A stretch of 64,000 nucleotides of DNA, from contig JAGVRJ010000008.1 of NCBI GenBank assembly GCA_019059635.1, forward strand, positions 186,001 through 250,000. The letters are read 5' to 3'. The translations under genes and the position numbers were made by a program. This stretch comes from Proales similis (lineage: Eukaryota > Rotifera > Eurotatoria > Ploima > Proalidae). The notes under the pieces were generated by a model. The model was not told the origin of the DNA. It saw only the letters and a list, made by a program, of their open reading frames with translations, and searched no databases. This document shows, piece by piece, positions 21,392-30,850 of the stretch. Each line of letters starts with the position of its first letter. Positions within the stretch are counted from its first letter, which is position 1.

Positions 21392-22285
21392 TCTAAATGG
21401 GCGTCGTTGCTCTGGCTGCTCTCCAGATAGATTGATGGTCAAAAGTAGAATTTGAATTTGCTTGAGAGCGGCCAAACGAGTGAGTTTGTGCGCGCGTGCG
21501 AGCGTGTGTGTTGTATTGTCCGACGTCTAATAATAGCCCAACAAGAATCAAAAGTCGAAGCTCATTCTGCTCTCTCTCTCTCTCTTGTCTCCTGCTCTTT
21601 CTCTGGCTGTCTCTGTTTTGAGATTTAAAAAAGAAAACCTAGTTCTCTCGGCGCTCTCTAGACGTTTAAGTAGAAACAAGTCGACACGAAACGCAGGCTT
21701 GAGGCTTGTGGGCCGCTTGAATGCATTGCGGCTCGTTTGCGCATAATGCAAATTATTTAAAGCGCGCAAAAATCTTCCGATCGGCGCCCAACCTCCCGCT
21801 TTTCTCATTATTCACTTGAACGTACGCTTATCTCACGTTTCTCGATTTTGCATCTTGCAACTGACACACAAATTAGAGAACTAAAGATTCCTTCCGGTAT
21901 TTCTCTGCTCTCGGCATGACATCGATACCACTCTGCAAGCTTCAACTACGCATTTATTAGCTTCCTTTTGCGTGTCTGCAACGATGAAATCAGCAAAACA
22001 AACTCTCTTCACCTCGACACCGATCAGAGCGAGTCAAGGTGATGTTGATTTACTCTGTCACACATCGAAATGGGGACATTAAATATAGTCAGCGCGATTG
22101 GCCTTGAACGGCTCGAGCAACGATTATATTTATACGAATGTAGGCCCGTGAATGTCCTGATTGGGAGAGAGAGAGTTCTGAAAATAGACTCGCAAGAGCT
22201 TAAGGCAGCGAGTAGATGGTGCTTTTAAATTGAAGAATAAACTAAATAGAATCTGAGGCGAATTGCGAAAATTGATCGAACGAAT
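21392..22285. other. Divergent intergenic region INSIG / galactosyltransferase
   Basis: About 900 bases without a supported gene. It contains a CT-rich tract near 21570-21590 and a TA-rich patch near 22125-22135. It presumably holds both 5' regions. Confidence 0.5.
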
Positions 22286-23922
22286 ATGTTGAACGAAGAA
22301 GTGAAAAGGCAGGGCACAACTGCAGCAGGTTTGCTCAAGTGGAAACGAAATTCACGAACACGTGCCTATTGCAAATGCTGCGCCGATCTATTCCTCTACT
22401 CCAAAGAGACGCAGACCGCCGAGTTGATCAGTCTGAACACCGAGCGCGCCTCGTTGCTCTTCAAGCTGCTCAGCGCGTTCTATTTGTTCTCGAAGCGAGT
22501 TGGCAGAGGGCTGCGCTATTCCATTGGCTTCCTGATTCGACACTGCGCACTTTGTTTCACGTTCACAATCATTCTGATTGCTGCCCTTTCTCTGTTCAAT
22601 AATCGGCTCGATTTCAATCAATACTCAATCGCTCAGCCGCCATTGCCGATCCAGCCGGCAAACGATTTCTACTTTGATGTGCTCAGTAGACAGAACCTGA
22701 GCCACAAGCAGATCAGCTGCCCGACTCGGCAGTTCTCGCGCATTTTTGAGGAGATTGTGGGCTATCAACGGCACAATGCTCAGTCGCGAACGGAGTTCAT
22801 TGAGAAACATTTCGTGAAATCAACGCCAAACAACACAATTAAACTCCTAGGCCTGGACGTCTGTGTAAATCGACCGCATTCACAAATTCTGAACGAAACG
22901 ATTGAAAATGTTGAGATCGGTGGCGTCTATCTCGCGCCTCGTTGTGTTCAAGATTTCATCCGACGCATTCACGATGAGGAAAACCGTTTCCGAGCCGAGA
23001 CGAGCTCATTGCTTGAGAGCATCAGGGAAATAGTGAGCTCGCCGTTGCCTTCACCGATTCAGCAGGAGCTTGTCTCTTTCGCTTCTCTGCCTTTTCTCAC
23101 AAGAATCGCCGAACACATGCCCGAGCAGTTGCGCCAGTTCCTCACCAGACCCTCGAACCTTACTCTGGTCATAATTCCGTACATGGACCGAGCGGCCAAT
23201 TTAGACGAGCTCTTGTCCCACCTGCATCCATTTCTCCAGCGTCAGTACATCAGCTATCAGATTCTGCTCGCTGAGCAGACGAATGGCGAGCACGGCTTCA
23301 ACAAAGGCCGCCTGTTCAACATGGCTTTTAGATATGCGGTTGACTCGGTTGCAGGCTTCGACTGTGTTGTGCTGCACGACGTTGACCTTGTGCCAGAGAG
23401 TGGGTCCAATTCCTATTCGTGTGCAGATGAGACTCTTACTGTTCGACACTTGTCGGTTAATATTCGAAAAATTCACTCGAATAACACACATTCAGGCTAC
23501 TCGCCGAGCCCGTATGAGCTCCTGGTTGGCGGTGTACTGGCCATCAAGCCTCAAACCTTTGAAATGGTCAACGGATTTTCGAATCGCTTCTGGAACTGGG
23601 GCGGCGAAGACGACGGTAATCAAGAGGCCGAAATTTTCTAACTTATCTAACCTAAAATTGAAAAGATTTTGCCATTCGACTGCTGGCCAAGGACGTGTGC
23701 ATATCGCGGCCGAGTGGATCGAGCGCCTACTACCGAATGCTCACACATCAAGAGAGTCCCAAGAATCCAAGCAGACGAGCAATGCTGTACAAAACAGTTG
23801 AGAACGCGCCACACGATGGATTTAACAGTCTGACAAAGTTGAAAGGTGCCAAATTGTTAAAAGTCGTCAAGAGACCATTTTACACTCATTTGCTAATAAA
23901 CGTGGGCGAGAGGGCTGCTTAG
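22286..23922 (+). CDS. Beta-1,4-galactosyltransferase family (B4GALT)
   Basis: Golgi type II enzyme transferring galactose (or GalNAc) from its UDP-sugar to glycan acceptors. Two exons, 22286-23615 and 23666-23922, with a 50-bp phase-1 intron, encode 528 residues. A membrane anchor lies near residues 87-107 after an unusually long basic cytosolic part. Catalytic landmarks are LVIIPYMDR, the metal-binding DVD in LHDVDLVPE, GFSNRFWNWGGEDDD (read across the intron) and SRPSGSSAYYRMLTH. Family members are usually 350-400 residues; the extra length is in the N-terminal part and stem. Exact acceptor specificity cannot be called. It is the first gene of a head-to-tail run with POLR3C 132 bases downstream. 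Confidence 0.88.
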
Positions 23923-24054
23923 AGGCTGTTCAAGTTTACGAGTCGTTTGTCGAGTTTGTTTTGCATGAGAGTGTGCTTCGAACGTGCAGCGATTTGAAAT
24001 CGCAAGAGAAATGGGCAAAACTAAAAGCATGGAGTGAAAAGAACTTCGGTGAAG

Positions 24055-26229
24055 ATGACCAGCATTGAGAATAGGCTCGTGTTGCAGCTCATTGAAGATT
24101 ACTTTGGACCCCTGGCACAGCTGGCAAGTCAAGAGCTGATCCATCACAGGTCACTTCCACTGGTACCACTCGGCGCCAATTTGAACCTGAGCAAAAATCA
24201 AGTAGCGCAGCTGCTGGCGATCTTGATCGACCACGAACTCGTCGAGTTTGACCTCAATTCAAAGCAACATGTGCTCTATCGAGTCAACACAGGCCAAGTG
24301 CTCGATTTGGTTCGTCTGCCTCAGTAAACACCTTTCAGCGTTCGGCAATTCAGTTCAGCATCCACTAGAGCTGCTCTTCTAGGTACATTGCGACCGCGAG
24401 TCGCCTCTACGGCCAAGCTGCTCAGATAATAGCAGAGGAGCTCGTTTTGCACGGAAGACTCGAAATGAGTTCAGTTTTGATTCGGACCTTTGTTCGCCTC
24501 AAACCAAACACAGCTGACTGCAGCGATCGAGAGCTCGAGTCTTCGTTTGAAAAATTGAAAAAAGTCTTCTTCGACCTCGTTTCCAATCGATATCTGCAGC
24601 GTCTTCCCAAACTAGTGCTCAGCGAGGAAGACGACGAGGAGCAGCTTATTCCAAAATTCGAGAAAGAAAACTACGAACGATTTCTTTGTCCTGAAATAAG
24701 AATCGACGGCAAGTACTCGACCGATTCAACACATTCGGCCAATTAAAATAAAGCCGCTCCAATTTAGGAAGTCTTCTCAAGACTTGCCTCAAAGAGAGGC
24801 AAGAAATCTCGGCGATCAACATTCTTCGCGACGATCAGGTGCGGACTGTTCTGATTCTCTGATCGCTTTGTCGCCTTTTTAAGCCCTGGCTCGTGACACA
24901 AATAAAAGGACTTGGGCGACAGAGGCATTTACTGGCGGCTGAATCGAGCCCAGTTCAGACAAACGATTCGGGACGAGCTGATCGTGAAAGCGATCGAGCG
25001 CCGCATTGACAAAGTACACTCACCGGCGCGTGCGTTGCCTCAAATTCAATAAATCATTAAATAAACGAACAGAACGCGGCCGACATTGTCAAAGTGATTT
25101 TGGAGAAGACCGACACTCAAATGGACTTGGACAAATCGGTGTCCAACAAGCACTTTTCCAAACCGATAACCACAATCGATGTAATTGATTTTGTCGATTA
25201 ATTGGTTCGCTCGTCTCTTGCTTCAGCTCGTTTTTTATGTTTAATAGCTTCAGAAGTACATGAGAAACGACTACGGCATAAGCTCGAGTGTGCTTGACAA
25301 GTACATGAATCTGCTGGCCCAGGACTCGTTCAGAGTGGTGGAGAAGATCGGCGACTTTAGCGGCGGCGCATTTGCAATCGGTTTGTCCTCAATGTGCACT
25401 CGTCTAGTTCGAACGAACTGACCATAATCGAACGCTTCAAAGACTTTCGCAAAGCGTTTCACAATCTGTGCACGGCAAACATTGAATCGCACATCAGAGA
25501 ACGGTATGTAGAAGAACTTGTTCGGCCCGATCGAATGCATTTCAAGAGTTGGATCAGGTTCGGCTCCAAAAGTCTGCGCATATTCAAAGTGATCATGGAC
25601 AAAGACCGACTAGAGCAGAAGCAGATCGAAGACTTTTCAATGATCCCGTCCAAAGAGTGCAAGGCGTTGTTGTACGCCATGCTCAACGAAGGAATATTCA
25701 ACATGGACGTAAGACAGCCGACTTTGCTGCTCGTTCGCTGCTCTGACATTGTGATGCGTCGAAAATAGGAGCTTTCCAAAACGGCTGATCACGCGCCTTC
25801 GCGCACTTTCTACTTGTTCAGCGTGGACGTGTTTCAGTTGTGCAAGAAAATGCTCCAGAACTGCTACAAAGCGATGACCAACCTGATGATCAAGCGAAAG
25901 CATTTGAACATGGAAAACAAACGTCTGCTGGCCAAGGAAAAGAAGATGAACGCCATTGTCGAGTCGCTTCGGGAGCAGCAAGCCGAGCAGGCGGAGATTG
26001 ACGAAGTCAAGCAAATGATGAGCAGCGAAGAAGTGGCCACGCTCAACTCGATCAGTGGTCATTGCCAAAAGTAAGTGAGCCAGCCACAGCTGCGACGCGC
26101 GCCTTTTTCATTCATCGCATGCGCAGAATCGAACAAGCCGAAGTTCAGCTCGAAGAGAGCATATTCGTGTTCGAGACGTTCATCTACTATCACGAGGTAG
26201 CACCTGTGTTGAACGTCAAGAAACGATAA
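24055..26229 (+). CDS. POLR3C: RNA polymerase III subunit POLR3C (RPC3), one frame break
   Basis: Winged-helix subunit of the Pol III initiation subcomplex. Exons: 24055-24323, 24383-24708, 24768-24838, 24909-25013, 25073-25180, 25248-25708, 25769-26070 and 26127-26229. Matches to the family run throughout: LVEFDLNSK, IIAEELVLHGRLEMS, GIYWRLNRAQF, EQKQIEDFSMIPSKE and TADHAPSRTFYLFSVD. The second intron uses a GC donor (G|GCAAGT), the only choice that keeps frame. Exon 6 is 461 nt, one short of a multiple of three. Its first part reads in one frame to about 25365 and its second from about 25380 in another, both clearly POLR3C. Restoring one base gives about 581 residues. This may be an assembly error or a true lesion. 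Confidence 0.88.
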
Positions 26230-26424
26230 CTGCCTGAATATGGCCAGCTCCCTGCCAGTCAGTCTCGACCGAGATCCCAGAATCGTCCATCGATCGATCT
26301 ATGAACTGGGGGATCCACTCGTTGAACGAATAAAGTCGAAATCTAGCTGAGTTCGCCTTGTGTCTGCTGGCCCCGGGTGGTTCAGCATCCGAGCCTTGAC
26401 TCTCTTTTCCTTGTTTGCCATCTT

Positions 26425-26444
26425 CTTCCTGTTTCTTCATGCAG
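26425..26444 (+). promoter_or_regulatory. Candidate splice acceptor just before HSPBAP1 start
   Basis: A tract rich in T and C ends in ATGCAG four bases before the start codon of the HSPBAP1-like gene, 219 bases after the POLR3C stop. It could accept a spliced leader or an untranslated upstream exon. The sequence alone cannot tell these apart. Confidence 0.4.
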
Positions 26445-26448
26445 CCAA

Positions 26449-28020
26449 ATGAATGAGCTCATATTCCACGTGCCAGAGCCGTGCCTATTTCGCAACATTC
26501 TCCGGTCGACTGCCGACTCGAACTCCTCACTCGAATGGAGCCCGGACAAGTTGCCACTGATGTTCAACGATCTTTTGGTCGCCTTTCGAATCGGCCGAAC
26601 TGATCAAACCGGTGAGTGAGCTCACTGCCTTGTTTTGTCACTTTGTTTTTGGTGAAACAGCTTCACGTCAAGGTCAGCAGTTTGAGAATGATTGCGAGCA
26701 CATTGAGGCCACGATCAGCGATTTCGTTGACTGGAGACGAAAATCTTTGAACGGCCGAGACCACAGTCCTTTCGCTCTATATGATCCGGACAGCTACTGG
26801 GCGTACGCGGACTACAAGCACATGGTCGAGTTGGTTGCCGACAATGTGATTGAAGAAAAGGCAAGCAGCGGCTAATCAATTTTGAGCAAGTCACTGACGC
26901 ATTGAGGCCACCTTAAAGTGTATTGACTGGAGCGCGTTCGGTTTCAGTGAGAAAGGCGCTCGTGACTCGACCTTGTGGATCGGCTCTCAGGGCGCTTACA
27001 CTCCTTGTCACTATGACACATACGGCTACAACTTGGTCGCACAGATTCACGGAAAGTAAGCAAGGCCAGCCACTCACTCGCTTGTTCAAGGTCAATGAGT
27101 GTAAACAACTCAGATAGAAAGCGCTGGATCATGTTCAGCAAGCAAGACTGCGACAGTTTGTATCCGACACGATTGCCGTTTGAAGAGTCAACAATCTACT
27201 CGCGATTGAACTTGAAATCGCCCGACCTGGACAAGTTTCCGCTGTTCAAAGTAATTTCGATTCGGCCGCCTAAGCGCTCGCTCATGTGAAGCTTTCAATT
27301 TTAAAGAACGCTCGGCCTCATGTGATCGAGCTCGAGCCTGGCGACGTTCTGTACGTGCCACACAACTGGTGGCATTTCGTCGAGACATTGAGCGAGTTTT
27401 CCATTTCAATAAACGCCTGGATCGAGCTGGAGGTGAGCTGCGCTCTAACCAGAGGAGCTCCGAAATGACTCGGATTACGGCCTCTAGTCAATCGACCATC
27501 GGGCCCGTCTGGGTGAAATAGTCTGCAAAACGATGCTTCAGTCACTTATGGACTCGAACCTGGTTGAATGGAGCCGTTGGCTCAACTCGTCAGAGGTAAA
27601 ATTAAACATAAATGATGGTGAAATTCAATTCGAAGCTTCACTATTCGCTTCAAGACCTATCAAAGCCAAGCGAGCAATTTGAGCACTCTGAAGCATTGTG
27701 TCGAGCGCATGAGAGGCCAAGGCCAAGCGGAAGCGAGCTCTGAAAAAGTGGCGGAAGCAGTCGAGGCAGTTCAGAGAGACCCACACTTTGTTCAATTCAT
27801 TGGATGTGTCTCGCTTGAGGAATATTTATCGCTTTACACCGACCCGGAGGCAGCGAACATTAAAAAAGCCAAAAGACAAAGGCCCGATGAGGATTACCGG
27901 AATGGAGAAGATGGCGAAGAGGAATTTTTGATGAAAATCGCAAATCTCATTTCCAGTCCTCGACTGGTCGAGTTCATAAGCGACAAGATCATAAGCGAGT
28001 TGGCGTCTACAGGTCAATAA
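26449..28020 (+). CDS. HSPBAP1: HSPBAP1-like JmjC-domain protein
   Basis: Cupin/JmjC protein related to heat-shock-protein-associated protein 1, a putative Fe(II)/2-oxoglutarate oxygenase. Seven exons: 26449-26611, 26661-26860, 26919-27055, 27118-27250, 27307-27432, 27488-27595 and 27655-28020, giving 410 residues. Iron-ligand candidates are His and Asp in PCHYDTYG and the distal His in HNWWHFVE. Other matches are DSYWAYADYKHM, STLWIGSQGAYTPC and LYPTRLPFEES. Intron 2 is GC-AG (AAG|GCAAGC). I use ATG 26449 because homology starts at once (IFHVPEPCLFRN); a pyrimidine-rich tract ending in GCAG lies four bases before it, like a trans- or 5'UTR splice acceptor. The C-terminal 110 residues are family-specific and less conserved. 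Confidence 0.9.
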
Positions 28021-28164
28021 AACTCCCAACCGAACGCGTGATGTGTTTGAGTGCTCGATTCCTCTGAGCCTAACGACTCAGAGTGGATGTTCTTCGTTTG
28101 TCTGTCTTTCTAACTCGTTTAAAAGAGAACCAGAAATCCACTTGGCTTCGTCTGAACGTTCAAA

Positions 28165-29782
28165 ATGGCCAAATTCGCCAAGTAAGCCCACACCAGGTGG
28201 CCAGCTCGCTCAACTCAAATTAAAAAAAAAAAGGAAAAAGTCGGCAAAAGGGAAAAAGGAGGGAAAGAGAAGCAAAAAGTTGGAGAGCGTCGTGTCCAGC
28301 AGTGACAATGACGACAATTTCGACGCAAGCAACGCGTTCGAAGACGACGAAATAGAAAGCTTTCACGCCAAACGTGACCAGGTATAGGCGCTGTGCACGA
28401 TTTGAAGGTCAAACTCAGTCTGACTCCATTAAAAAGGCGATGATGAAAGCGTACAAAGAAAAGAGCAAGAAAGCGAGCGGCTACTCTTCAAACGAAGACG
28501 AAGTTCTTGCGTTCGACGACTCGTCGGACGACGACGACGATGCTGAATATGACAACGAACAGTTTAACATTGAGGATGACGAAGACGACGAAATGAACGA
28601 AGAAGAAGGCGACGGTTCAGACGACGATCAGATGAAGAACGAGGATGACGACGATTTGAACGCCGAATGGGGCCGCAACAAGAAAGCGTACTACTTTGGC
28701 AACAAGATTAAGACGGCCGAGGACGCCGAGCTTGAAGAAGAGGAAGCGAACCAGCTTCAGGAGAGACTGCTAAAGCAGCTGGACGTGACCGATTTCGATT
28801 TGGACGCGTTCAAACTGAGCGAGCAAGACGCGCTGCTCAAGAGCAAAGAAGACCTGGAGGCGAGCGAGAAGATGGCCAGCATTTTGGAGGACAGAGACCT
28901 CATGCGTGTGAGCAAGGACGTCTCCAAGCTGGGCAAGAAGGAGCGAATCGAGCTGCTCAAACAAGAGTCGCCCGAGCTGTTCGAGCTTGTGAAGGAGTTC
29001 AAGCGAAAGCGGGACGAGCTCGAGCATCGCCTTCTGCCCGTGTTCGAGTGCGTCAAGAACGGACAGATACCGACCTCGAGCGCCAGCGAGTTTGTCGTGC
29101 AAAAGACCAAACTCTACTTGATGTATCTCAGCTACTTGAATTTCTACTTCATAATGAAGTCAGAGCGCCAGCCGATCGAGAATCATCCGATTGTGGCTAA
29201 AATTCTTCAATTCAGAAATGTGAGTTTAGAATTGTTATTGGAAAAGAAAAATAGTTCATTTCTGTGCGTGTTGTCGAGCAGCTGTGCAAAGAGCTGAGCG
29301 TGGGCGACGAGCAGCTTAATGAAGAGATCGAGTTCATATTGGACAGCTTAAGGAAAGGCGCGCAGCTGCAGTTTGAAGTAGAAGAAGCGTCAAACGAGAA
29401 CAAAGTGGCCAAGAAGCGAAGAGTCAAGTTGGCGGATAGACGCGGCACTCGAGAAGAGCGGCTCAGGTTCGAAGACCAGGCAGAGTCGAGCGACGATGAC
29501 GCCGGACGCCAGCGAGAGGTCCGAACAGACGACGCCACTGGACAGGCAGAGGGCGAGATTGGCAAGAGAGCCATAAACTACGAGATGGCCAAGAACAAAG
29601 GCCTCACGCCCAAACGAAACAAAATGTACAACAACCCGCGCATTCGCAATCGCTTCAAGGCGCGCAAGGCGGTCATCAAGCACAAGTCGATTGTGCCCAA
29701 GGTGCGCTCGCAAGACAAACGCTACTCTGGCGAGGCGACTGGCATCCGATCAAATGTGTCCAGAGCAGTCAAAATAAAATGA
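28165..29782 (+). CDS. UTP3: UTP3/SAS10 small-subunit processome protein
   Basis: Nucleolar protein of the small-subunit processome, needed for 18S rRNA maturation. Four exons: 28165-28181, 28234-28381, 28419-29219 and 29282-29782, giving 488 residues. The N-terminal third is basic then strongly acidic. The Sas10/Utp3/C1D domain follows (KQESPELFELVKEFKRKRDE, KTKLYLMYLSYLNFYFIMK, PIVAKILQFRN-LCKELSVGD across the last intron). The C-terminal Sas10 domain ends the protein (NYEMAKNKGLTPKR, RYSGEATGIRSNVSR). The second intron is only 37 bp by this model. The first coding exon of 17 bases is inferred from ATG, donor and frame. It lies 144 bases after the HSPBAP1 stop. Confidence 0.9.
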
Positions 29783-29845
29783 GCACTGACGCGTTCACTT
29801 TTCGAGCTTTATTTAAAATCGATATCGCATCGAGCAACCAACAAT

Positions 29846-30850
29846 TTACTTGTACAAGCGATATTTGTTAAAGTAGAAAGAGACTCGGTCAGACTTCAAC
29901 TTGAGCTGATCGAAGAGGCTCTCGTGTGTGAAATAGACGTCCTGAAACCAGACGTCGTCGACGAGCGTTTCTTTGTAGCCGTTCAGGCTCATGAAACGCT
30001 TAATCCAGTCGTAAAGAGCTTTGTTCTGATTGTATTCCACGCTGATCACATTCACTTGGTACTTGGCCCAGTCGAACGAGCTGAGAATCTCCTTCTCGGA
30101 GCCTTCCACGTCAAGCGATAGGTAGTCGATCACTCTTTTCTCTTTGACTTGGGGCGTGAGCCGCGACGTTCTGTTGCTGAGGGCCGGGTCCATGTTGAAC
30201 ATGCGGTCGAGTATGCTGTCAAGTCTGAAACAGTTCACATTGTAGACGTCATCGGACGGCAGTCGAGTCGAAGAGCGGTTGGTCACGATGCCGAACGGGC
30301 CCGCGTCGACAAACGTCATCTCACTTGAATTCTTGCAGAGCGACGCTCGAATCGAGTAGGCGTCTCGGCCCTCTTTGAGCAGTTTTTGATACGCTTGCTT
30401 GGACGGCTCGATCAGCAGGCCAGTCCAGTTCTTGAACCTTTCCAAGTGAAGCGTATTCGACCACGTTCGGCCGTCGTAGGCGCCCGCTTCTACAAACAAG
30501 CCGCCGTAGGATGCGTTTCGCAGTCTGAGTTGGTCGGCCGACTCGAGCAACTCGACCAGAATGCGATCCTGCAGAATTTGCGAATAGAACTCTTCTGCGC
30601 CAGGCGTGGTAGAGTCGACACGACGAGGCGATCGATCAAGTCGAATGGGCTCGAGTCGAGCTGGGGCGTGCGAGAACTCGAATGGCGGAGACGGAATCGA
30701 GTCGATCGTTTGACTCTCACGGACACTTGCTGTCTTGGCGTAGTTGGGTGCTGCCCGGCCCAGGCGCAGCAGAACGCAGAGAAAGCAGACAAGTGCGAAA
30801 ACATTTCTGCTCATTGTCGCTGTTGAGTTGGTGGTCATCGCAGATCCCAA
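29846..30850 (-). CDS. Star/FkbM-like methyltransferase-fold secreted protein
   Basis: Intronless frame of 334 residues with two candidate starts, 30850 and 30814; the second (MSRNVFALVCFLCVLL) begins directly with a signal peptide or membrane anchor. The rest is an FkbM-type Rossmann domain: LFVEAGAYDGRTWSNTLHLE is the cofactor-binding motif and DYLSLDVEGSEKEIL the following conserved block. Several Asn-glycosylation sites fit a luminal or secreted location. Relatives include Drosophila Star, which helps EGF-receptor ligands leave the endoplasmic reticulum, and many uncharacterised invertebrate proteins. Whether this member methylates anything is unknown. Its stop is 63 bases from the convergent UTP3 stop. 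Confidence 0.8.
   Translation of the reverse strand: MGSAMTTNSTATMSRNVFALVCFLCVLLRLGRAAPNYAKTASVRESQTIDSIPSPPFEFSHAPARLEPIRLDRSPRRVDSTTPGAEEFYSQILQDRILVELLESADQLRLRNASYGGLFVEAGAYDGRTWSNTLHLERFKNWTGLLIEPSKQAYQKLLKEGRDAYSIRASLCKNSSEMTFVDAGPFGIVTNRSSTRLPSDDVYNVNCFRLDSILDRMFNMDPALSNRTSRLTPQVKEKRVIDYLSLDVEGSEKEILSSFDWAKYQVNVISVEYNQNKALYDWIKRFMSLNGYKETLVDDVWFQDVYFTHESLFDQLKLKSDRVSFYFNKYRLYK

Noticed and set aside
24711-24767. GT donor (AA|GTACTC) for POLR3C intron 2
   Set aside because: It puts the next exon in the wrong phase for the following exons; the GC donor two bases upstream keeps all phases.
25335-25360. A 23- or 26-nt intron in POLR3C
   Set aside because: It restores frame but removes residues conserved in the family and is far shorter than all other introns; a one-base indel is more likely.
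26216-26440. Minus-strand frame between POLR3C and HSPBAP1
   Set aside because: No homology, low-complexity composition, and it overlaps the POLR3C end and the candidate acceptor tract.
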